Of a DNA stretch of 64,000 bases, positions 25,493-36,829 are shown one piece after another; positions within the stretch are counted from its first letter, which is position 1; the number at the start of each line of letters is the position of its first letter. The DNA is taken from assembly GCA_902805735.1 (NCBI GenBank), contig CADCTW010000002.1, positions 1 to 64,000 on the forward strand, read 5' to 3'. The position numbers were made by a program, and so were the translations under genes. The notes under the pieces are model-generated. The model had not been told where the DNA came from, made no database searches, and saw only the letters and a program-made list of their open reading frames with translations. The DNA is from an uncultured Gemmatimonadota bacterium. GTDB taxonomy: Bacteria; Gemmatimonadota; Gemmatimonadetes; Longimicrobiales; Longimicrobiaceae.

Positions 25493-28400
25493 TTACGCCG
25501 GGACCAGGAAGCCGGCGCGCTCCCGCGCGGAAGCCAGCGCCTCGCGCACCTTCTGCGCGACGACGCGGACGTGCGGCTCGGCGTTCATACTGGTGTGGCT
25601 GCCGGGAACCCGGTGCACCTGCACCGGACCGTCGGTCAGCTGCGACCATCCCAGCGTGCGCTTCTCCTCGTCCGTGGACGCCAGCGCCTCCCACTCGTGC
25701 TCGCTGGGGGCGATGCTGGCCCGGAAAAGCGTGAGCGGACCGGAGAACCGGCCGGGAACGTACCCCTCGAGGCTGCGGAACCGGTCTTTCATCACCCCGG
25801 ACATCTCGCGCAGGTTCTCCTCACCGAATGCCTCGGGGACGGTGCCGTTGGAGCGCAGCGCCTCCACCAGGTACCGGACCTGCTGGTCCGCATCCATCCC
25901 CTCCAGTTCCGCCTTCTTGACCGCGAACGGGCGCCGCATGCGCGCCGCGACGGTGTGGGCCATACTGAGCGGAGAGCCAACGTTCCTGGTTTCCGGCCAC
26001 GCCAGCGTAAGCCCTGCCGTCATGGAGTCCAGCAGCCCCACGAAAACCACCTCCTGGCCCTGCCGCTCCAGCTGCGAAGCCATCTCGAAGACCAGGTACG
26101 CGGCAAACGACCATCCGGCCAGGTAGTACGGCCCCTCCGGCTGCACCTCGCGGACCGCCCGCACGTTGTCCGCGGCGATCTCCGCGAGGGGGCGGCCCAG
26201 GTCGCCGCCCACGTCCTGCACGCCGTAGACGGGCTGCTCCGGACCCAGGTGCCGTACCAGGTTCACGTAGGTCATCACCCCCCGGTCGGCTGCATGGACC
26301 ACGAAGAGCGGGGGGAGTGACCCGCCAGGCTGCAGCGGCACCACCGGCGCGGACGTCTCTGGGTCGGCGCGCTGCTGCTCCCGGATAACCTCCGCCATCT
26401 GCCGCACCGTGGCCCCGGCGAACAGGGTGGAAACGGGAAGGTCGCAGCGCAGAAGGCGGTTGATCTTGGCGAACAGGGGAAGCGCCAGGAGCGAGCTCCC
26501 GCCCAGCTCGAAGAAGTTCTGCGCCGCGCCGATCATCTCCATGCCCAGCACCTCTTCCCACAGCTGGATGAGCTGCACCTCGAGGTAGTCGCGCGGCTCG
26601 TCGGCCTCCAGCCGCGCGCCCCCGTGCACCGGCGCCGGCAGCGCGGCGCGGTCCAGCTTGCCGTTGGGGGTAACGGGAAGGGATTCCAGCTCCACAAAGG
26701 CCGCTGGAACCATGTACTCGGGCACACGCTCGCGCAGGTGCTCGCGCAGGGCGGTCGGGAGCGTGGCCCCCGCGTCGGCGGAAAGCGGGGCCTCGGTGTC
26801 CCCCGGCGCGCGCGCGCCGTACCCGGGCGCCGGGACCACGTACGCGACCAGCCGCCGGTCGCCGCCCACGTCCTCGCGCACCACCACCGCACATTCGCGC
26901 ACGCCCCGATGGCGGCGGAGCGCCGCCTCCACCTCCCCGGGCTCGATGCGGAAGCCGTGCACCTTGACCTGCTGGTCCGCGCGGCCCATGAACTCCAGCG
27001 TCCCGTCCGGCCGCCAGCGCGCGCGGTCGCCGGTGCGGTACAGCCGGGCACCCGGCGCGCCGAAGGGGTCGGGAACGAACCGCTCCGCCGTCAGCGCCGC
27101 CCGGCCCAGGTAACCGCGGGCCACGCCCGCGCCGCCCACGAACAGCTCGCCCGGCACCCCGACCGGCGCCCGGATCCCCCCCGACTCCAGCACGTGGACC
27201 GTCACGTTCGCGAAGGGGCCGCCGATGGACGGAGCGCGCCCGTCCGGCTGGCAGGGGGCAAAGGTGGCGCAGACGGTAACCTCTGTGGGCCCGTACGCGT
27301 TCACCAGCGTGCGCCCGGCGCTCCACCGCTCCACCACGGCCGCGTCCATCGCCTCGCCCGCGCTGACGACGGTCGCGAGGTCCGGCAGCCCCTCGGGCGG
27401 GAGCACCGCGAGCACCGAGGGCGGAAGGGTGACGAGGGACACCCGCTCCCGCCGCAGGGTCTGCACCAGCCCCGGGCCGGGAAGGAGGTCATCGCGCGAG
27501 GCGAGCACCAGCGTGGCGCCGGAGAGAAGGGCCGGGAACACCTCCCATACCGCCGCGTCGAAGGAGAACGAGGCGAACTGCAGCACCCGGCTGCCGGGAC
27601 CCACCCCCAGCCCGCCGGTCACCGCGCGGGCCAGGTTGGGGACGCAGCGGTGCGGCACCACCACGCCCTTGGGCGTGCCGGTGGAGCCGGAGGTGTAGAT
27701 CACGTACGCCGCGCCGTCAGGGTGCGACGCGCGAGCGGGCGCCTCCGCGGGGCACGCGCCGATGGCGCCTGCCTCCGCGGGCACGTCCAGCACGTCCGGC
27801 ACGAGCCCGGCGAGTCCACCGGGAACGCCCGCCGGGGCGACGACGGTCCGCGCGCCGGCGTCCGCCAGCATGTAGCGCAGCCGCTCCGCGGGGTAGGCGG
27901 GGTCCAGCGGCACGTACGCGCCGCCGGCCTTGAGGATGGCCAGGATGGCGACCACCGTCTCCGGGGTGCGCTCCGTGAACACGCCCACGCGCGACTCCGG
28001 TCCCACGCCGCGGGCCGCCAGGTGCTGGGCCAGGCGGCTGCTGTCCTCGTCCAGCGCGCGGTAAGTGACGCTGTGGCCCGCGTATGCGATCGCCTCGGCG
28101 CCGGGCGTCCGGGCGGCCTGCGCCTGGAACAGCAGGTGGATGCACTCTTCGCCGGCGTCCGCCGCGGGTGCCGTCCCGCTCCACTTCGTCATAAGGGCAA
28201 GCTCCTCCTCGTCCAGCAGGTCCAGCTCGGAAAGGCGCCGGTCCGGATTGCTCCCCATGTGGTCCAGCACGCGGTACAGGTGCCGGGTCATCCGCACGAT
28301 GGTGTCGTGCTCGAACAGCTCGCTGCTGTAGGTCAGGCTGCCGACCAGCCGGTCGGGGTACATTAGGAATCCCAGGGCGAGGTCCACCTTGGTCTCCGCC

Positions 28401-29653
28401 CAGGGCGTGCCGAACTCCTTCACCTGCACGCCCGTGTCCGTGTCGGTGCCCGTGGCCTGTGTTTGCGCGTGGTCGATGAGCTGGAACGCGACCTGGAAGA
28501 GGGTCGCATGGCTCAGGCTGCGCTCCGGACGCACCTCCGCTACGATGCGGTCCAGCGGCGTGTCCTGGTGCTCGTAGGCGCCCAGCACCGTCTCGCGCAC
28601 CCGCCCCACCAGCTCGCGCAGGGTGGGGTCGCCGGACAGGTCGGTGCGCAGTACCAGGGTGTTGACGAACATCCCGATTACGCCCTGCAGCTCCTGGTAC
28701 CGCCGCCCCGCGATCGGGCTTCCGGCGATCACGTCGTCGCTTCCACTGTACCGGGCAAGGACCACGTTGAACGCCGCCAGCATCAGCATGTACAGCGTGG
28801 CGTTATCGGCATGCCCCAGCTCCCGCAGCCGCTCCATGCGCTCCCGCGAAACTTCCACCCGCACAGAGCTCCCCCGGTTCGAGGGCACCGCGGGCCGCGG
28901 GTAATCGGTCGCCAGGCTCAGCACCGCGGGGGCGCCGCCCAGCTTGGCCTTCCAGTACGCCATGTTCCGCGCGTCGGCCTGGGTCGTGGACTGCTCGCGC
29001 TGCCACACCGCAAAGTCCAGGAACTGTACCGGCACCTCCGGCAGCGGCGACTCGCGGCCATCGCGGAACGCCACGTACAGTTTCCACAGCTCGCGGTGCA
29101 GCACGCCCAGGCTCCAGCCGTCGGTGATGATGTGGTGCAAGCACATGAGCAGCGCGTGCTCGCCGCCACCCAGCCGCAGCAGCCGCGCGCGAAACAGGGG
29201 CTCCGTGGTCATGTCGAACGGGTACGCGGCCTCGCCGCTGGCCGTGCGCCTCACCTCGGCCTCGCGCTCGTCTTCGTCGAGATCAGTCAGGTCGTCCATC
29301 GGCAGCGTATAGCCCCCAAAGGGGAGCACGACCTGCAGGGGCACGCCGTCGACCTCGCGAAAGGTGGTGCGGAGCGCGTGGTGCCGGCGGATGAGCTCGC
29401 CCAGCGCGCGCTCCAGCGCAGGCTCGTCAACGTCGCCGCTCAATCGCAGGCCGGTGAAGACATTGTACGCCGTGCTCCCCTGCCCCAACCGGTCGATGAA
29501 CCAGAACCGCTCCTGCGCGAACGAGGCGGGGCCCTCCGTCCGATGAGTGGGGCGGACGGTCGCTTCCTGACGGATCATGCCCTTGAGGCGGCCGTCCAGG
29601 AGCGCGCGCTTGGCGGCGGAGAGCCCTTGAGGTGGTGTGACGTGATTGGACAT
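25493..29653 (-). CDS. NRPS3: single-module NRPS with thioesterase (C-A-T-TE)
   Basis: C motif [10 protein letters not shown] domain code DAWTVAAVCK (Phe-like); T motif [12 protein letters not shown] motif [17 protein letters not shown] at 29653 ([10 protein letters not shown]) or five codons upstream. Confidence 0.95.
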   Translation of the reverse strand: MSNHVTPPQGLSAAKRALLDGRLKGMIRQEATVRPTHRTEGPASFAQERFWFIDRLGQGSTAYNVFTGLRLSGDVDEPALERALGELIRRHHALRTTFREVDGVPLQVVLPFGGYTLPMDDLTDLDEDEREAEVRRTASGEAAYPFDMTTEPLFRARLLRLGGGEHALLMCLHHIITDGWSLGVLHRELWKLYVAFRDGRESPLPEVPVQFLDFAVWQREQSTTQADARNMAYWKAKLGGAPAVLSLATDYPRPAVPSNRGSSVRVEVSRERMERLRELGHADNATLYMLMLAAFNVVLARYSGSDDVIAGSPIAGRRYQELQGVIGMFVNTLVLRTDLSGDPTLRELVGRVRETVLGAYEHQDTPLDRIVAEVRPERSLSHATLFQVAFQLIDHAQTQATGTDTDTGVQVKEFGTPWAETKVDLALGFLMYPDRLVGSLTYSSELFEHDTIVRMTRHLYRVLDHMGSNPDRRLSELDLLDEEELALMTKWSGTAPAADAGEECIHLLFQAQAARTPGAEAIAYAGHSVTYRALDEDSSRLAQHLAARGVGPESRVGVFTERTPETVVAILAILKAGGAYVPLDPAYPAERLRYMLADAGARTVVAPAGVPGGLAGLVPDVLDVPAEAGAIGACPAEAPARASHPDGAAYVIYTSGSTGTPKGVVVPHRCVPNLARAVTGGLGVGPGSRVLQFASFSFDAAVWEVFPALLSGATLVLASRDDLLPGPGLVQTLRRERVSLVTLPPSVLAVLPPEGLPDLATVVSAGEAMDAAVVERWSAGRTLVNAYGPTEVTVCATFAPCQPDGRAPSIGGPFANVTVHVLESGGIRAPVGVPGELFVGGAGVARGYLGRAALTAERFVPDPFGAPGARLYRTGDRARWRPDGTLEFMGRADQQVKVHGFRIEPGEVEAALRRHRGVRECAVVVREDVGGDRRLVAYVVPAPGYGARAPGDTEAPLSADAGATLPTALREHLRERVPEYMVPAAFVELESLPVTPNGKLDRAALPAPVHGGARLEADEPRDYLEVQLIQLWEEVLGMEMIGAAQNFFELGGSSLLALPLFAKINRLLRCDLPVSTLFAGATVRQMAEVIREQQRADPETSAPVVPLQPGGSLPPLFVVHAADRGVMTYVNLVRHLGPEQPVYGVQDVGGDLGRPLAEIAADNVRAVREVQPEGPYYLAGWSFAAYLVFEMASQLERQGQEVVFVGLLDSMTAGLTLAWPETRNVGSPLSMAHTVAARMRRPFAVKKAELEGMDADQQVRYLVEALRSNGTVPEAFGEENLREMSGVMKDRFRSLEGYVPGRFSGPLTLFRASIAPSEHEWEALASTDEEKRTLGWSQLTDGPVQVHRVPGSHTSMNAEPHVRVVAQKVREALASARERAGFLVPA

Positions 29654-30179
29654 TCGTGTACCTGACATGGATGAGTTCGGCGCTGCCCGCCGTGAGCCCG
29701 TATTCACCAGGATGGACAAAGGATCTACGGCCGCTGGGGCCGCCGCGCCCGGAGAGCACCAACGCCAAGCGCAGGCGGCTCGATCCAGAGCACATTCTGG
29801 CGGGCTTGGTAATGGATAGGAGAAACGGCCCACCGCCGCTTTCCACGGCAGGCGCTCGCTCCAGAAGCGGAGCGTGCGTCACTGATCCGCCATCCCGTTC
29901 ACATGTTATATGTAGGGGGGCGACGACCATTGAGGCGCACTTGCGCCGGACCCGGAACGCTCCGCCGCTAACCACCGCGTAAGACGGAGGGATTCTGGTT
30001 CCGGTCTGGCGAGCCTGCCGATCGCGCGTGGCGCTACCATGGGTCGTCAGCCGGCGAGCCCCCGCGCAATCCGACCTCTCAAGAGCGTATCCTATCATTA
30101 TACGCTTTTATATCAGTCGCGCAAGTGATCGCCGCCGATGGAGACGTGGCCCTGTTTGCCACGCAGCCAAGCCTCCTAG

Positions 30180-30370
30180 CCGTGCCGTCAAAACGACGGA
30201 ATCCGACGGTAAAGGACGCAACGCGGCGACTGCGGCCTTGTCCTGCGTCGTCCCCGTCCACTCGATCAGCGAAGGGCCGTCCAACCCCTTCGCGGGCCAC
30301 GAAGGCGGAGTCGGAGGCGGGTTCGGCGAAGCTGTTCCAGGGGTAGACTCCTGGGACGATTGCCAGTTCC
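30180..30370 (-). pseudogene. queG remnant (fragment of epoxyqueuosine reductase with internal frameshift)
   Basis: 'VYPWNSFAEPASDSAFVAREG' in one frame, then 'GLDGPSLIEWTGTTQD' in another. Parallels 'VCPWNSFAEPASDPAFIPRDGMEGPELIEWMGMTQEE' of the intact queG. DNA alignment with ~35880-35990 is visible by eye. Confidence 0.85.
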
Positions 30371-30739
30371 GCGTTCGTCATCCCGCTCCTGACCGGGCGT
30401 AGAACCCGCGGAAGTGCTCCGGCTTGTGCGGAATCCTTGTGCGGAACCCTTCGAACGCACCGCATTCCCTTGCAGTGGATGACACTTGCCGGCGGAGTAC
30501 GCGGCGGTGAGACCGGCTTCCGATGGGATCACCTCGCCCTGCTCCCGTAAGGGGGAGGTGGACACAACGCGACGCGCAATCGGCGTGATCGTCGGAATCT
30601 GGCTCGCCCGCTGGCTGCTGCGGTGGCAGCGGGCCGGGCTCCGGCGGCCGATGTAGCGCGGGCTCGACGCCGTCCGTAGCTTCTCGAGCTCCGAAGTGCG
30701 CGCGAGCCGGCATCCTCCTCGTGAGAAGGATCTTGCGAC

Positions 30740-31855
30740 ATGGCTGAAGAGCAACGGAACCGCGGGTTCTGGCTGGAGACCGCGCTCATCTTCGCCGCAT
30801 GGTCGGTCTTTGGACTGATCTCGTCCAACCAGTACTACACGCAGGCTGAGCTCCTCGGCCGTCCGGAGTCCTGGGCGAAAGTCCTGCCAAGCGCCCTGTT
30901 CGAGATGTTTCTCTGGGCGCTCGCCACCGTCGCCATCTTTTCACTGGCCCGGCGCTTCCCGCTCGAGCGCGGGCGCATGCTCCAGAGCGTCGCGGTTCAT
31001 CTCGCCGGCGCCAGCGTCCTCTCGCTGGCGCGAATCGTCGTCATCGTCGAGGTGAGCCGCCGGGTGGAATGGCTCGACCATCACCCCTTCGAAATCCAGT
31101 TCTTGCGAGCGTTCCACCAGCACGTCCTGAACTGTTTGCTACTGCTCGGCCTCGCGCACGCGGTGATCTACTACAGGCGCTATCGCGAGCGCGAGCGGGC
31201 GGCGGAGCGGCTGGCGGCCAGCCTCACCGAGGCGCGGCTGCAGGCGCTCAAGATGCAGCTGCAGCCGCACTTCCTCTTCAACACCCTGAACGCGATCTCG
31301 GCCCTCATCCCCGCCGAGGCGAAGCCCGCCCGGCGAATGGTCGCGCGCCTCGGCGACCTGCTGCGCATCACCCTGGAGCACGAAGAGACGCAGGAGGTCA
31401 CGCTGCGCGAGGAGCTCGCGTTTCTCCAGCCCTACCTGGAGATCGAGCAGGCCAGGCTGGAAGACCGCCTCACGGTGGTGATGGAGATCGCGCCCGAGAC
31501 GATGGAGGCGCGCGTCCCCCACCTGATCCTGCAGCCGCTGGTGGAGAACGCCATCCGCCATGGCATCGCGCCGCGCATCCGGCCGGGGAGGGTGGAGATC
31601 TCCGCGACCGGGGACGACCGCTTCCTGCACCTGGAAGTGCGGGACGATGGGCCCGGACTGCACGGGCACGAGCAGGGCCGGGCCCGCAAGGGCGTGGGGC
31701 TGGCCAACATCAGGTCCCGGCTGGAACATCTCTACGACGGCGAGCACCGCTTCGAGCTCGCGAACCGCCCCGACGGCGGGGTGGTCGTGAGCATCGCTCT
31801 TCCCTTTCGGCGGGCCCATCACGGGCCGGCGACGGAGGAGAGGTCCGCCCGATGA
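30740..31855 (+). CDS. LytS-type sensor histidine kinase
   Basis: N-terminal membrane helices; 'LKMQLQPHFLFNTLNAISALI' His_kinase motif; HATPase 'VENAIRHGIAPRI...GVGLANIRSRLEHLYG'-like. Confidence 0.92.
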   Translation: MAEEQRNRGFWLETALIFAAWSVFGLISSNQYYTQAELLGRPESWAKVLPSALFEMFLWALATVAIFSLARRFPLERGRMLQSVAVHLAGASVLSLARIVVIVEVSRRVEWLDHHPFEIQFLRAFHQHVLNCLLLLGLAHAVIYYRRYRERERAAERLAASLTEARLQALKMQLQPHFLFNTLNAISALIPAEAKPARRMVARLGDLLRITLEHEETQEVTLREELAFLQPYLEIEQARLEDRLTVVMEIAPETMEARVPHLILQPLVENAIRHGIAPRIRPGRVEISATGDDRFLHLEVRDDGPGLHGHEQGRARKGVGLANIRSRLEHLYDGEHRFELANRPDGGVVVSIALPFRRAHHGPATEERSAR

Positions 31856-32619
31856 CGATCCGCGCCGTGATCGTGGACGACGAGCCGCTGGCGCGCCGGC
31901 GCATACGCGGCCTGCTCGTCGAGGCGGGGGATGTCGAGATCGTCGCTGAGTGCGCCAACGGCAGGGAAGCGATCCGGGCGATCGAGGAGTCGCCGCCGGA
32001 GCTGCTCTTCCTGGACATCCAGATGCCCGAGATCGACGGCTTCGACGTGCTGCGGGCGATCGGCCCCGGCCGTGTGCCCGTGGTGATCTTCGTCACGGCG
32101 TACGACCAGTTCGCCCTGCGCGCCTTCGAGGCGCACGCGCTGGACTACCTGCTGAAGCCCTTCGACGACGAGCGCTTCGAGGCGGCGCTGCGGCGCGCGC
32201 GCGAGCGGATCCGCCAGCAGGCGGGAGGCGATCTGGACCGCCGGCTGCGGGCGCTGCTGGAGGAGGTGCGCGGGGGGCGCGGCTACCTGCAGCGGCTGGT
32301 GGTGCCCACGGGCAACCGCAGCGTCTTCGTACGAACGGAGGAGATCGACTGGATCGAGGCGGAGCGCAACTACATACGCCTGCACGCGGCGGGGCGGGCC
32401 TACCTGCTGCGCGAGAACCTGGGCCACGTCGAGTCCGCGCTGGACCCGGCGAGGTTCTGCCGGATCCACCGCTCCACCATCGTCAACGTCGACCGCATCC
32501 AGGCCGTCGAATCGCTCCTCGGTGGCGAGTACCTGGTGGTGCTGCACGATGGGACGAAGCTGACCTCGGGGCGCAGCTACCGCCGCAACCTGCACGCCCT
32601 GCTGGGGAAGGAGAGCTGA
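31852..32619 (+). CDS. LytTR-family response regulator
   Basis: 'MTIRAVIVDDEPLARRRIRGLL...LFLDIQMPEIDGFDVL...DYLLKPFDDERF' receiver plus LytTR C-terminus 'IDWIEAERNYIRLHAAGRAYLLRENL'. ATGA overlap with the kinase; the track ORF is extended upstream. Confidence 0.95.
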   Translation: MTIRAVIVDDEPLARRRIRGLLVEAGDVEIVAECANGREAIRAIEESPPELLFLDIQMPEIDGFDVLRAIGPGRVPVVIFVTAYDQFALRAFEAHALDYLLKPFDDERFEAALRRARERIRQQAGGDLDRRLRALLEEVRGGRGYLQRLVVPTGNRSVFVRTEEIDWIEAERNYIRLHAAGRAYLLRENLGHVESALDPARFCRIHRSTIVNVDRIQAVESLLGGEYLVVLHDGTKLTSGRSYRRNLHALLGKES

Positions 32620-32757
32620 GCCGGGACGTTCGTACCCCTCCCGGCGTCGTTCGTACCCGTGGATCCGTGATCGGGGACAAGCTCGTTGTACGGGGCGGAC
32701 GCCGGCCGATATTTCGGCCCGGCGCTCTTTTTTTCCCCGGCGAGCAAGGAGCTTCGC

Positions 32758-35589
32758 ATGCGGATCGGCAGCGGATTCGGACGCGCATTCCTGGGAGTCG
32801 CGGCTCTCGTACTGGTCCACGCGTTTCCGCGCGTGGAGGTGGCAGCGGGCCAGGCGAGCGCCACGCCCCCCGCCGGCCCGCCCGTCACCCGCGCCTCCCC
32901 GGCCGTGGCCGGCCCCGCCCCGGCGGCCGCACGAGACGGTGGGCCCACGGCGCAGGACACCTCCGGCACGCGCGCCGCAGTCGCCGCCAAACGCGCCTCT
33001 GCCATCCGCATCGACGGGAGGCTGGACGATGCGGCCTGGCAAGGCGCGACGCCCGTCGGCGGCTTCGTCCAGGCGGAGCCCGTCGAGGGCGCACCGGTGG
33101 ATCAGCCGACGGAGGTCCGGGTCCTCTTCGACGAAGAAGCCATGTACGTGGGGGCGCGGATGCACGACGCCTCGCCCGGCACCATCGCCCGGCAGCTGGT
33201 GCGGCGCGACGAGGCGGGACAGTACGATTACTTCGAGGTGTCTCTCGATCCCGAGCTCGACCGGCGCACAGGACACCGCTTCCGGGTCACGGCGGCGGGG
33301 GTGCAGATCGACGACTACCTCTTCGACGACGTGAAGGAGGACCGCTCCTGGGACGCCGTCTGGGAATCGGGTGTACAGCACGACGGCCAGGGGTGGACCG
33401 CGGAGATGCGGATTCCCCTTTCCCAGATCCGCTTCCAGCCCTCGGCGAGCCCGCAGGAGTGGGGGGTCAACTTCGGGCGCCGCCGCCTCGCCAGCAACGA
33501 ACTGAGCTTCTTCGCGATGGAGTCGCGCCGCAAGCATGGCCGCGTGAGCGTCTTCCGGATGCTGTCCGGCCTGGTTCTGCCGCGCGGCGTGCGGCGGCTC
33601 GAGGCCCGCCCCTACACGCTCGCGCGCAGCCAGACGGGGCCGACGGAGCCCGGGAATCCGTTCTTCGATGGTCGCGAGGAGAGCGCGGGCGCCGGGCTCG
33701 ACCTCCGCTACGGGATCGGCTCCACCTTCACCCTGGACGCCACCTTCAACCCCGACTTCGGCCAGGTGGAGGTGGACCCAGCGGTGATCAACCTCTCCGC
33801 CTTCGAGACGATTTACCCGGAGCGGCGCCCGTTCTTCGTGGAGGACGCCCGCATCTTCGACTTCAAGAATATCTCCGGAAACAATCTCTTCTACAGCCGG
33901 CGGATCGGGGGCCAGCCGCACCGCTCGAACGTCTCGGGAGCTACCTTCGTGAACGCCGCCGACGAGACCTCCATCCTGGGGGCGGCCAAGCTGACGGGGC
34001 GCACCAACCGCGGGCTCTCGCTGGGGGTGCTCGCGGCGGTGACCGGACGGGAGGAGGCCGAGGCATACTTCGCGGAGGGCGACAGCATGTCGACGTTTCT
34101 GGCCGAGCCGCGCTCCGGGTACGGGGTCGTCCGGGCCCTGCAGGAGCTGCGGGGCGGACAGACCGTTTTGGGCGGAGTCGCCACGCTGATGCACCGGAAC
34201 CTCCCCGACGACGGCTCCTTCGACTTCCTCCCCTCGGCCGCGATGAGCGCGGGGGTGAACTTCGAGCATGCCTGGAGCAACCGGGCCTGGGCGCTGTCGG
34301 GGCTGCTGGCCGCTAGCCACGTGCTTGGCTCGGAGAAGGCGCTGATCCGCCTGCAGCAATCCCCCAACCATTACTTCCAGCGGCCGGACGCGTATCGGCT
34401 GGGGGTAGACTCCGCCGCGACTTCCATGATCGGTGCCGAGTGGGGCCTGCGGCTCGACCGCCGCAGTGGCCGTTGGACGGGGGGGCTCTGGGCTGCGCAG
34501 CGCAGCCCGGGGTTCGAGATCAACGACCTGGGAGAGGTCAACGAAGGGGAGCGCCTGGACGGCGGAGCGCAGCTCACCTTGCGCGAGATCACCCCGGGCG
34601 TGCTCCTGCGGGACTATAGCATGAGCGTCACCACCGTCCACAACTTCCGGCAGGAGGTCCTACGCGACCCGTTCTCATGGAACGAATGGGGGCGCGCCCA
34701 CTCGAAGGGGTTCGTCGGTCTCAACGGGAGCGCCACCTTCCGCAACTACTGGGGCGTCAGCGCCGGCTTTGCGTACGATCCGGAGAACTTCGACAGCGAG
34801 GTCACCCGCGGCGGTCCCCTGATGCTCGATCCGGCCGCCTGGAGCTTCCTCCTCCGCGGGAACACCGACCGGCGCAAGAAATTCAGCTTCGAGCCGTCGT
34901 TCAGCATGAACAACGGCGCAGCGATGGGCTGGGCGTGGCGGGGCGGAACCAGGGTCTCGTACCGTCCGTCGTCGCGGGTACAGATCGAAGCCGAGCCGAG
35001 CTACTCGAGCCAGCCGGACGCCGCGCAGTACGTGGCCACCACGGGCCACGTGGGGTACGCCCCCACCTACGGACGGCGCTACCTCTTCGCCGAGCTGGAC
35101 CGCCGCACCTTCTCCCTCCCTACCCGCCTCAACCTCACCTTTTCCCGGAGCCTGACGCTCCAGCTCTTCGCGCAGCCCCTCCTCTCGGTGGGCGACTTCA
35201 CCGCGTACAAGCAGCTCGCCCGCGCGGAGAGCTTCGACTTCGACCGCTTCGAAGAGGGCGTCGCGGCCCCCGAGCCCGGCGCGGCCTCCTGCGTCGGCGG
35301 GCGCACCTGCCGGAGCGGGGACCGGCGCCTGGTGGACTTCGACGGCGACGGCGAGACGGACTTCTCCTTCCGCGAGAGGGACTTCCGTATCCGCTCGCTG
35401 CGCGGCAACGCGGTGGCGCGCTGGGAGTACCGCCCCGGCTCCACCCTCTTCTTCGTGTGGCAGCAGCGCCGCTCGTACCAGGACCTGGAGGCGAACACCT
35501 TCCGCCTGGGCGGCGAAGCGCTCGACCTGCTCACCGACCGGCCGACCAACGTGTTCATCATCAAGGCGAACTACTGGTTGTCGCTCTGA
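32758..35589 (+). CDS. DUF5916 domain-containing protein (CBM9-like plus outer-membrane beta-barrel-like)
   Basis: Signal-like N-terminus MRIGSGFGRAFLGVAALVLVHAFPRVEVAAGQ; 'IDGRLDDAAWQGATPVGGFVQAEP'; 'IYPERRPFFVEDARIFDF'. Confidence 0.85.
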   Translation: MRIGSGFGRAFLGVAALVLVHAFPRVEVAAGQASATPPAGPPVTRASPAVAGPAPAAARDGGPTAQDTSGTRAAVAAKRASAIRIDGRLDDAAWQGATPVGGFVQAEPVEGAPVDQPTEVRVLFDEEAMYVGARMHDASPGTIARQLVRRDEAGQYDYFEVSLDPELDRRTGHRFRVTAAGVQIDDYLFDDVKEDRSWDAVWESGVQHDGQGWTAEMRIPLSQIRFQPSASPQEWGVNFGRRRLASNELSFFAMESRRKHGRVSVFRMLSGLVLPRGVRRLEARPYTLARSQTGPTEPGNPFFDGREESAGAGLDLRYGIGSTFTLDATFNPDFGQVEVDPAVINLSAFETIYPERRPFFVEDARIFDFKNISGNNLFYSRRIGGQPHRSNVSGATFVNAADETSILGAAKLTGRTNRGLSLGVLAAVTGREEAEAYFAEGDSMSTFLAEPRSGYGVVRALQELRGGQTVLGGVATLMHRNLPDDGSFDFLPSAAMSAGVNFEHAWSNRAWALSGLLAASHVLGSEKALIRLQQSPNHYFQRPDAYRLGVDSAATSMIGAEWGLRLDRRSGRWTGGLWAAQRSPGFEINDLGEVNEGERLDGGAQLTLREITPGVLLRDYSMSVTTVHNFRQEVLRDPFSWNEWGRAHSKGFVGLNGSATFRNYWGVSAGFAYDPENFDSEVTRGGPLMLDPAAWSFLLRGNTDRRKKFSFEPSFSMNNGAAMGWAWRGGTRVSYRPSSRVQIEAEPSYSSQPDAAQYVATTGHVGYAPTYGRRYLFAELDRRTFSLPTRLNLTFSRSLTLQLFAQPLLSVGDFTAYKQLARAESFDFDRFEEGVAAPEPGAASCVGGRTCRSGDRRLVDFDGDGETDFSFRERDFRIRSLRGNAVARWEYRPGSTLFFVWQQRRSYQDLEANTFRLGGEALDLLTDRPTNVFIIKANYWLSL

Positions 35590-36749
35590 CGGCGATCGTC
35601 AGTCCCGAGTGCGAGCGCGATCTCCTCGCGCACCCAGGCGTCCGCCTCCACCTCCGCGCGTCCGGACAGCGCCTGGCGCGCCGCCTCCGTGCCGATGCGC
35701 CCCAGCGCCCACGCCGCGTGCCCGCGCACCAGCGCCTCCTCGTCGTTCAGCGCGGCGGCGAGCGCGGGCACGGCCTCGGGCGCGCCCCAATTGCCCAGCG
35801 CCACGGCTACGTTGCGCAGCAGCCCGCGCCGCTTGGTCCGCTTCACGGCGGAGCCCTTGAAGCGGCGCGAGAACTCCTCCTGCGTCATCCCCATCCACTC
35901 GATCAGCTCCGGCCCCTCCATCCCGTCGCGGGGGATGAAAGCGGGGTCGGAGGCGGGCTCGGCGAACGAGTTCCAGGGGCAGACTTCCTGGCAGATGTCG
36001 CAGCCGTAGACGCGGTTGCCGATGAGGGGGCGCAGCTCGCGGGGGATGGGGCCGCGCAGCTCGATGGTGAGGTACGAGATGCAGCGCCGCGCGTCCATGC
36101 GGGGGGCACCGGCCTCGTCGCGCCCCAGCAGGGCGCCGGTGGGGCACGCGGAAAGGCAGCGCGAGCACGAGCCGCAGTGGTCGCGGGTGAAGGGCGCGTC
36201 GTACTCCAGCTCCACGTCCAGCAGCAGCACGCCGAGGAAGTAGTACGACCCGCGCCGCGGCTGGATGAGCATGGTGTTGCGGCCGAACCATCCCAGCCCC
36301 GCGCGCGACGCCAGCTCGCGCTCCAGCACGGGCCCGGCGTCCACGTACGCGCGCCCGCCGAGCGGCGTAAGCTCCGCGTTCGCCCACTCCTGCAGCGCGA
36401 TCAGGCGGTCCTTGAGCAGGTCGTGGTAGTCGTCGTTGCGCGCGTAGCGGGCGACCACGCCGCGTGAAGGATCCGCCTCCTCCGCGTCGCCGCTGTAGTA
36501 GCCGATGGCGACCACCACGGCCGAGCGCGCGTCCGGCACGAGCACGCCCGGGTCGGCGCGCTTGGCGACGGCGTCCTCGCGCGCCAGGTACGCCATCTCC
36601 CCGTGCATTCCCTCGCCGATCCACGCGCCGTAGCGCTCCGCGTGCTCCGACGGGCGCACGGGCGCGATCCCCACGGCCTCGAAGCCCAGCTCCAGGGCAC
36701 GGGCGCGGATGCGGTCGGTGAGCTCGGCTCGGGTGAGATTCGGGTGCAT
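35571..36749 (-). CDS. queG: tRNA epoxyqueuosine(34) reductase
   Basis: Two 4Fe-4S motifs 'CGSCSRCLSACPTGALL' and 'CDICQEVCPWN'; C-terminal HEAT-like repeats. Confidence 0.95.
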   Translation of the reverse strand: MHPNLTRAELTDRIRARALELGFEAVGIAPVRPSEHAERYGAWIGEGMHGEMAYLAREDAVAKRADPGVLVPDARSAVVVAIGYYSGDAEEADPSRGVVARYARNDDYHDLLKDRLIALQEWANAELTPLGGRAYVDAGPVLERELASRAGLGWFGRNTMLIQPRRGSYYFLGVLLLDVELEYDAPFTRDHCGSCSRCLSACPTGALLGRDEAGAPRMDARRCISYLTIELRGPIPRELRPLIGNRVYGCDICQEVCPWNSFAEPASDPAFIPRDGMEGPELIEWMGMTQEEFSRRFKGSAVKRTKRRGLLRNVAVALGNWGAPEAVPALAAALNDEEALVRGHAAWALGRIGTEAARQALSGRAEVEADAWVREEIALALGTDDRRQSDNQ

Positions 36750-36805
36750 GCGCCTGCTACACCCATCCCTGGAGGGCGATCCGGGGTATCTATACAGAGG
36801 GGGGG

Positions 36806-36824
36806 CTCACACAGAGACACAGAG
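36806..36824 (+). repeat. CACAGAG-family arm immediately upstream of the GxxExxY gene
   Basis: CTCACACAGAGACACAGAG ends 5 bp before the start codon at 36830. Confidence 0.9.
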
Positions 36825-36829
36825 AAAAG

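Noticed and set aside
26624-29665. Plus-strand ORFs (26624-28366, 28463-29665) opposite NRPS3
   Set aside because: Antisense to well-supported C and A domains of NRPS3.
30084-30106. AGCGTAT-N9-ATACGCT palindrome followed by TTTATATC
   Set aside because: Could be a weak terminator or operator, but it is short, isolated and beside a decayed queG fragment; not enough support to call.
31819-34641. 940-aa minus-strand ORF over the LytTR and DUF5916 genes
   Set aside because: Antisense to two recognised proteins; low-complexity.
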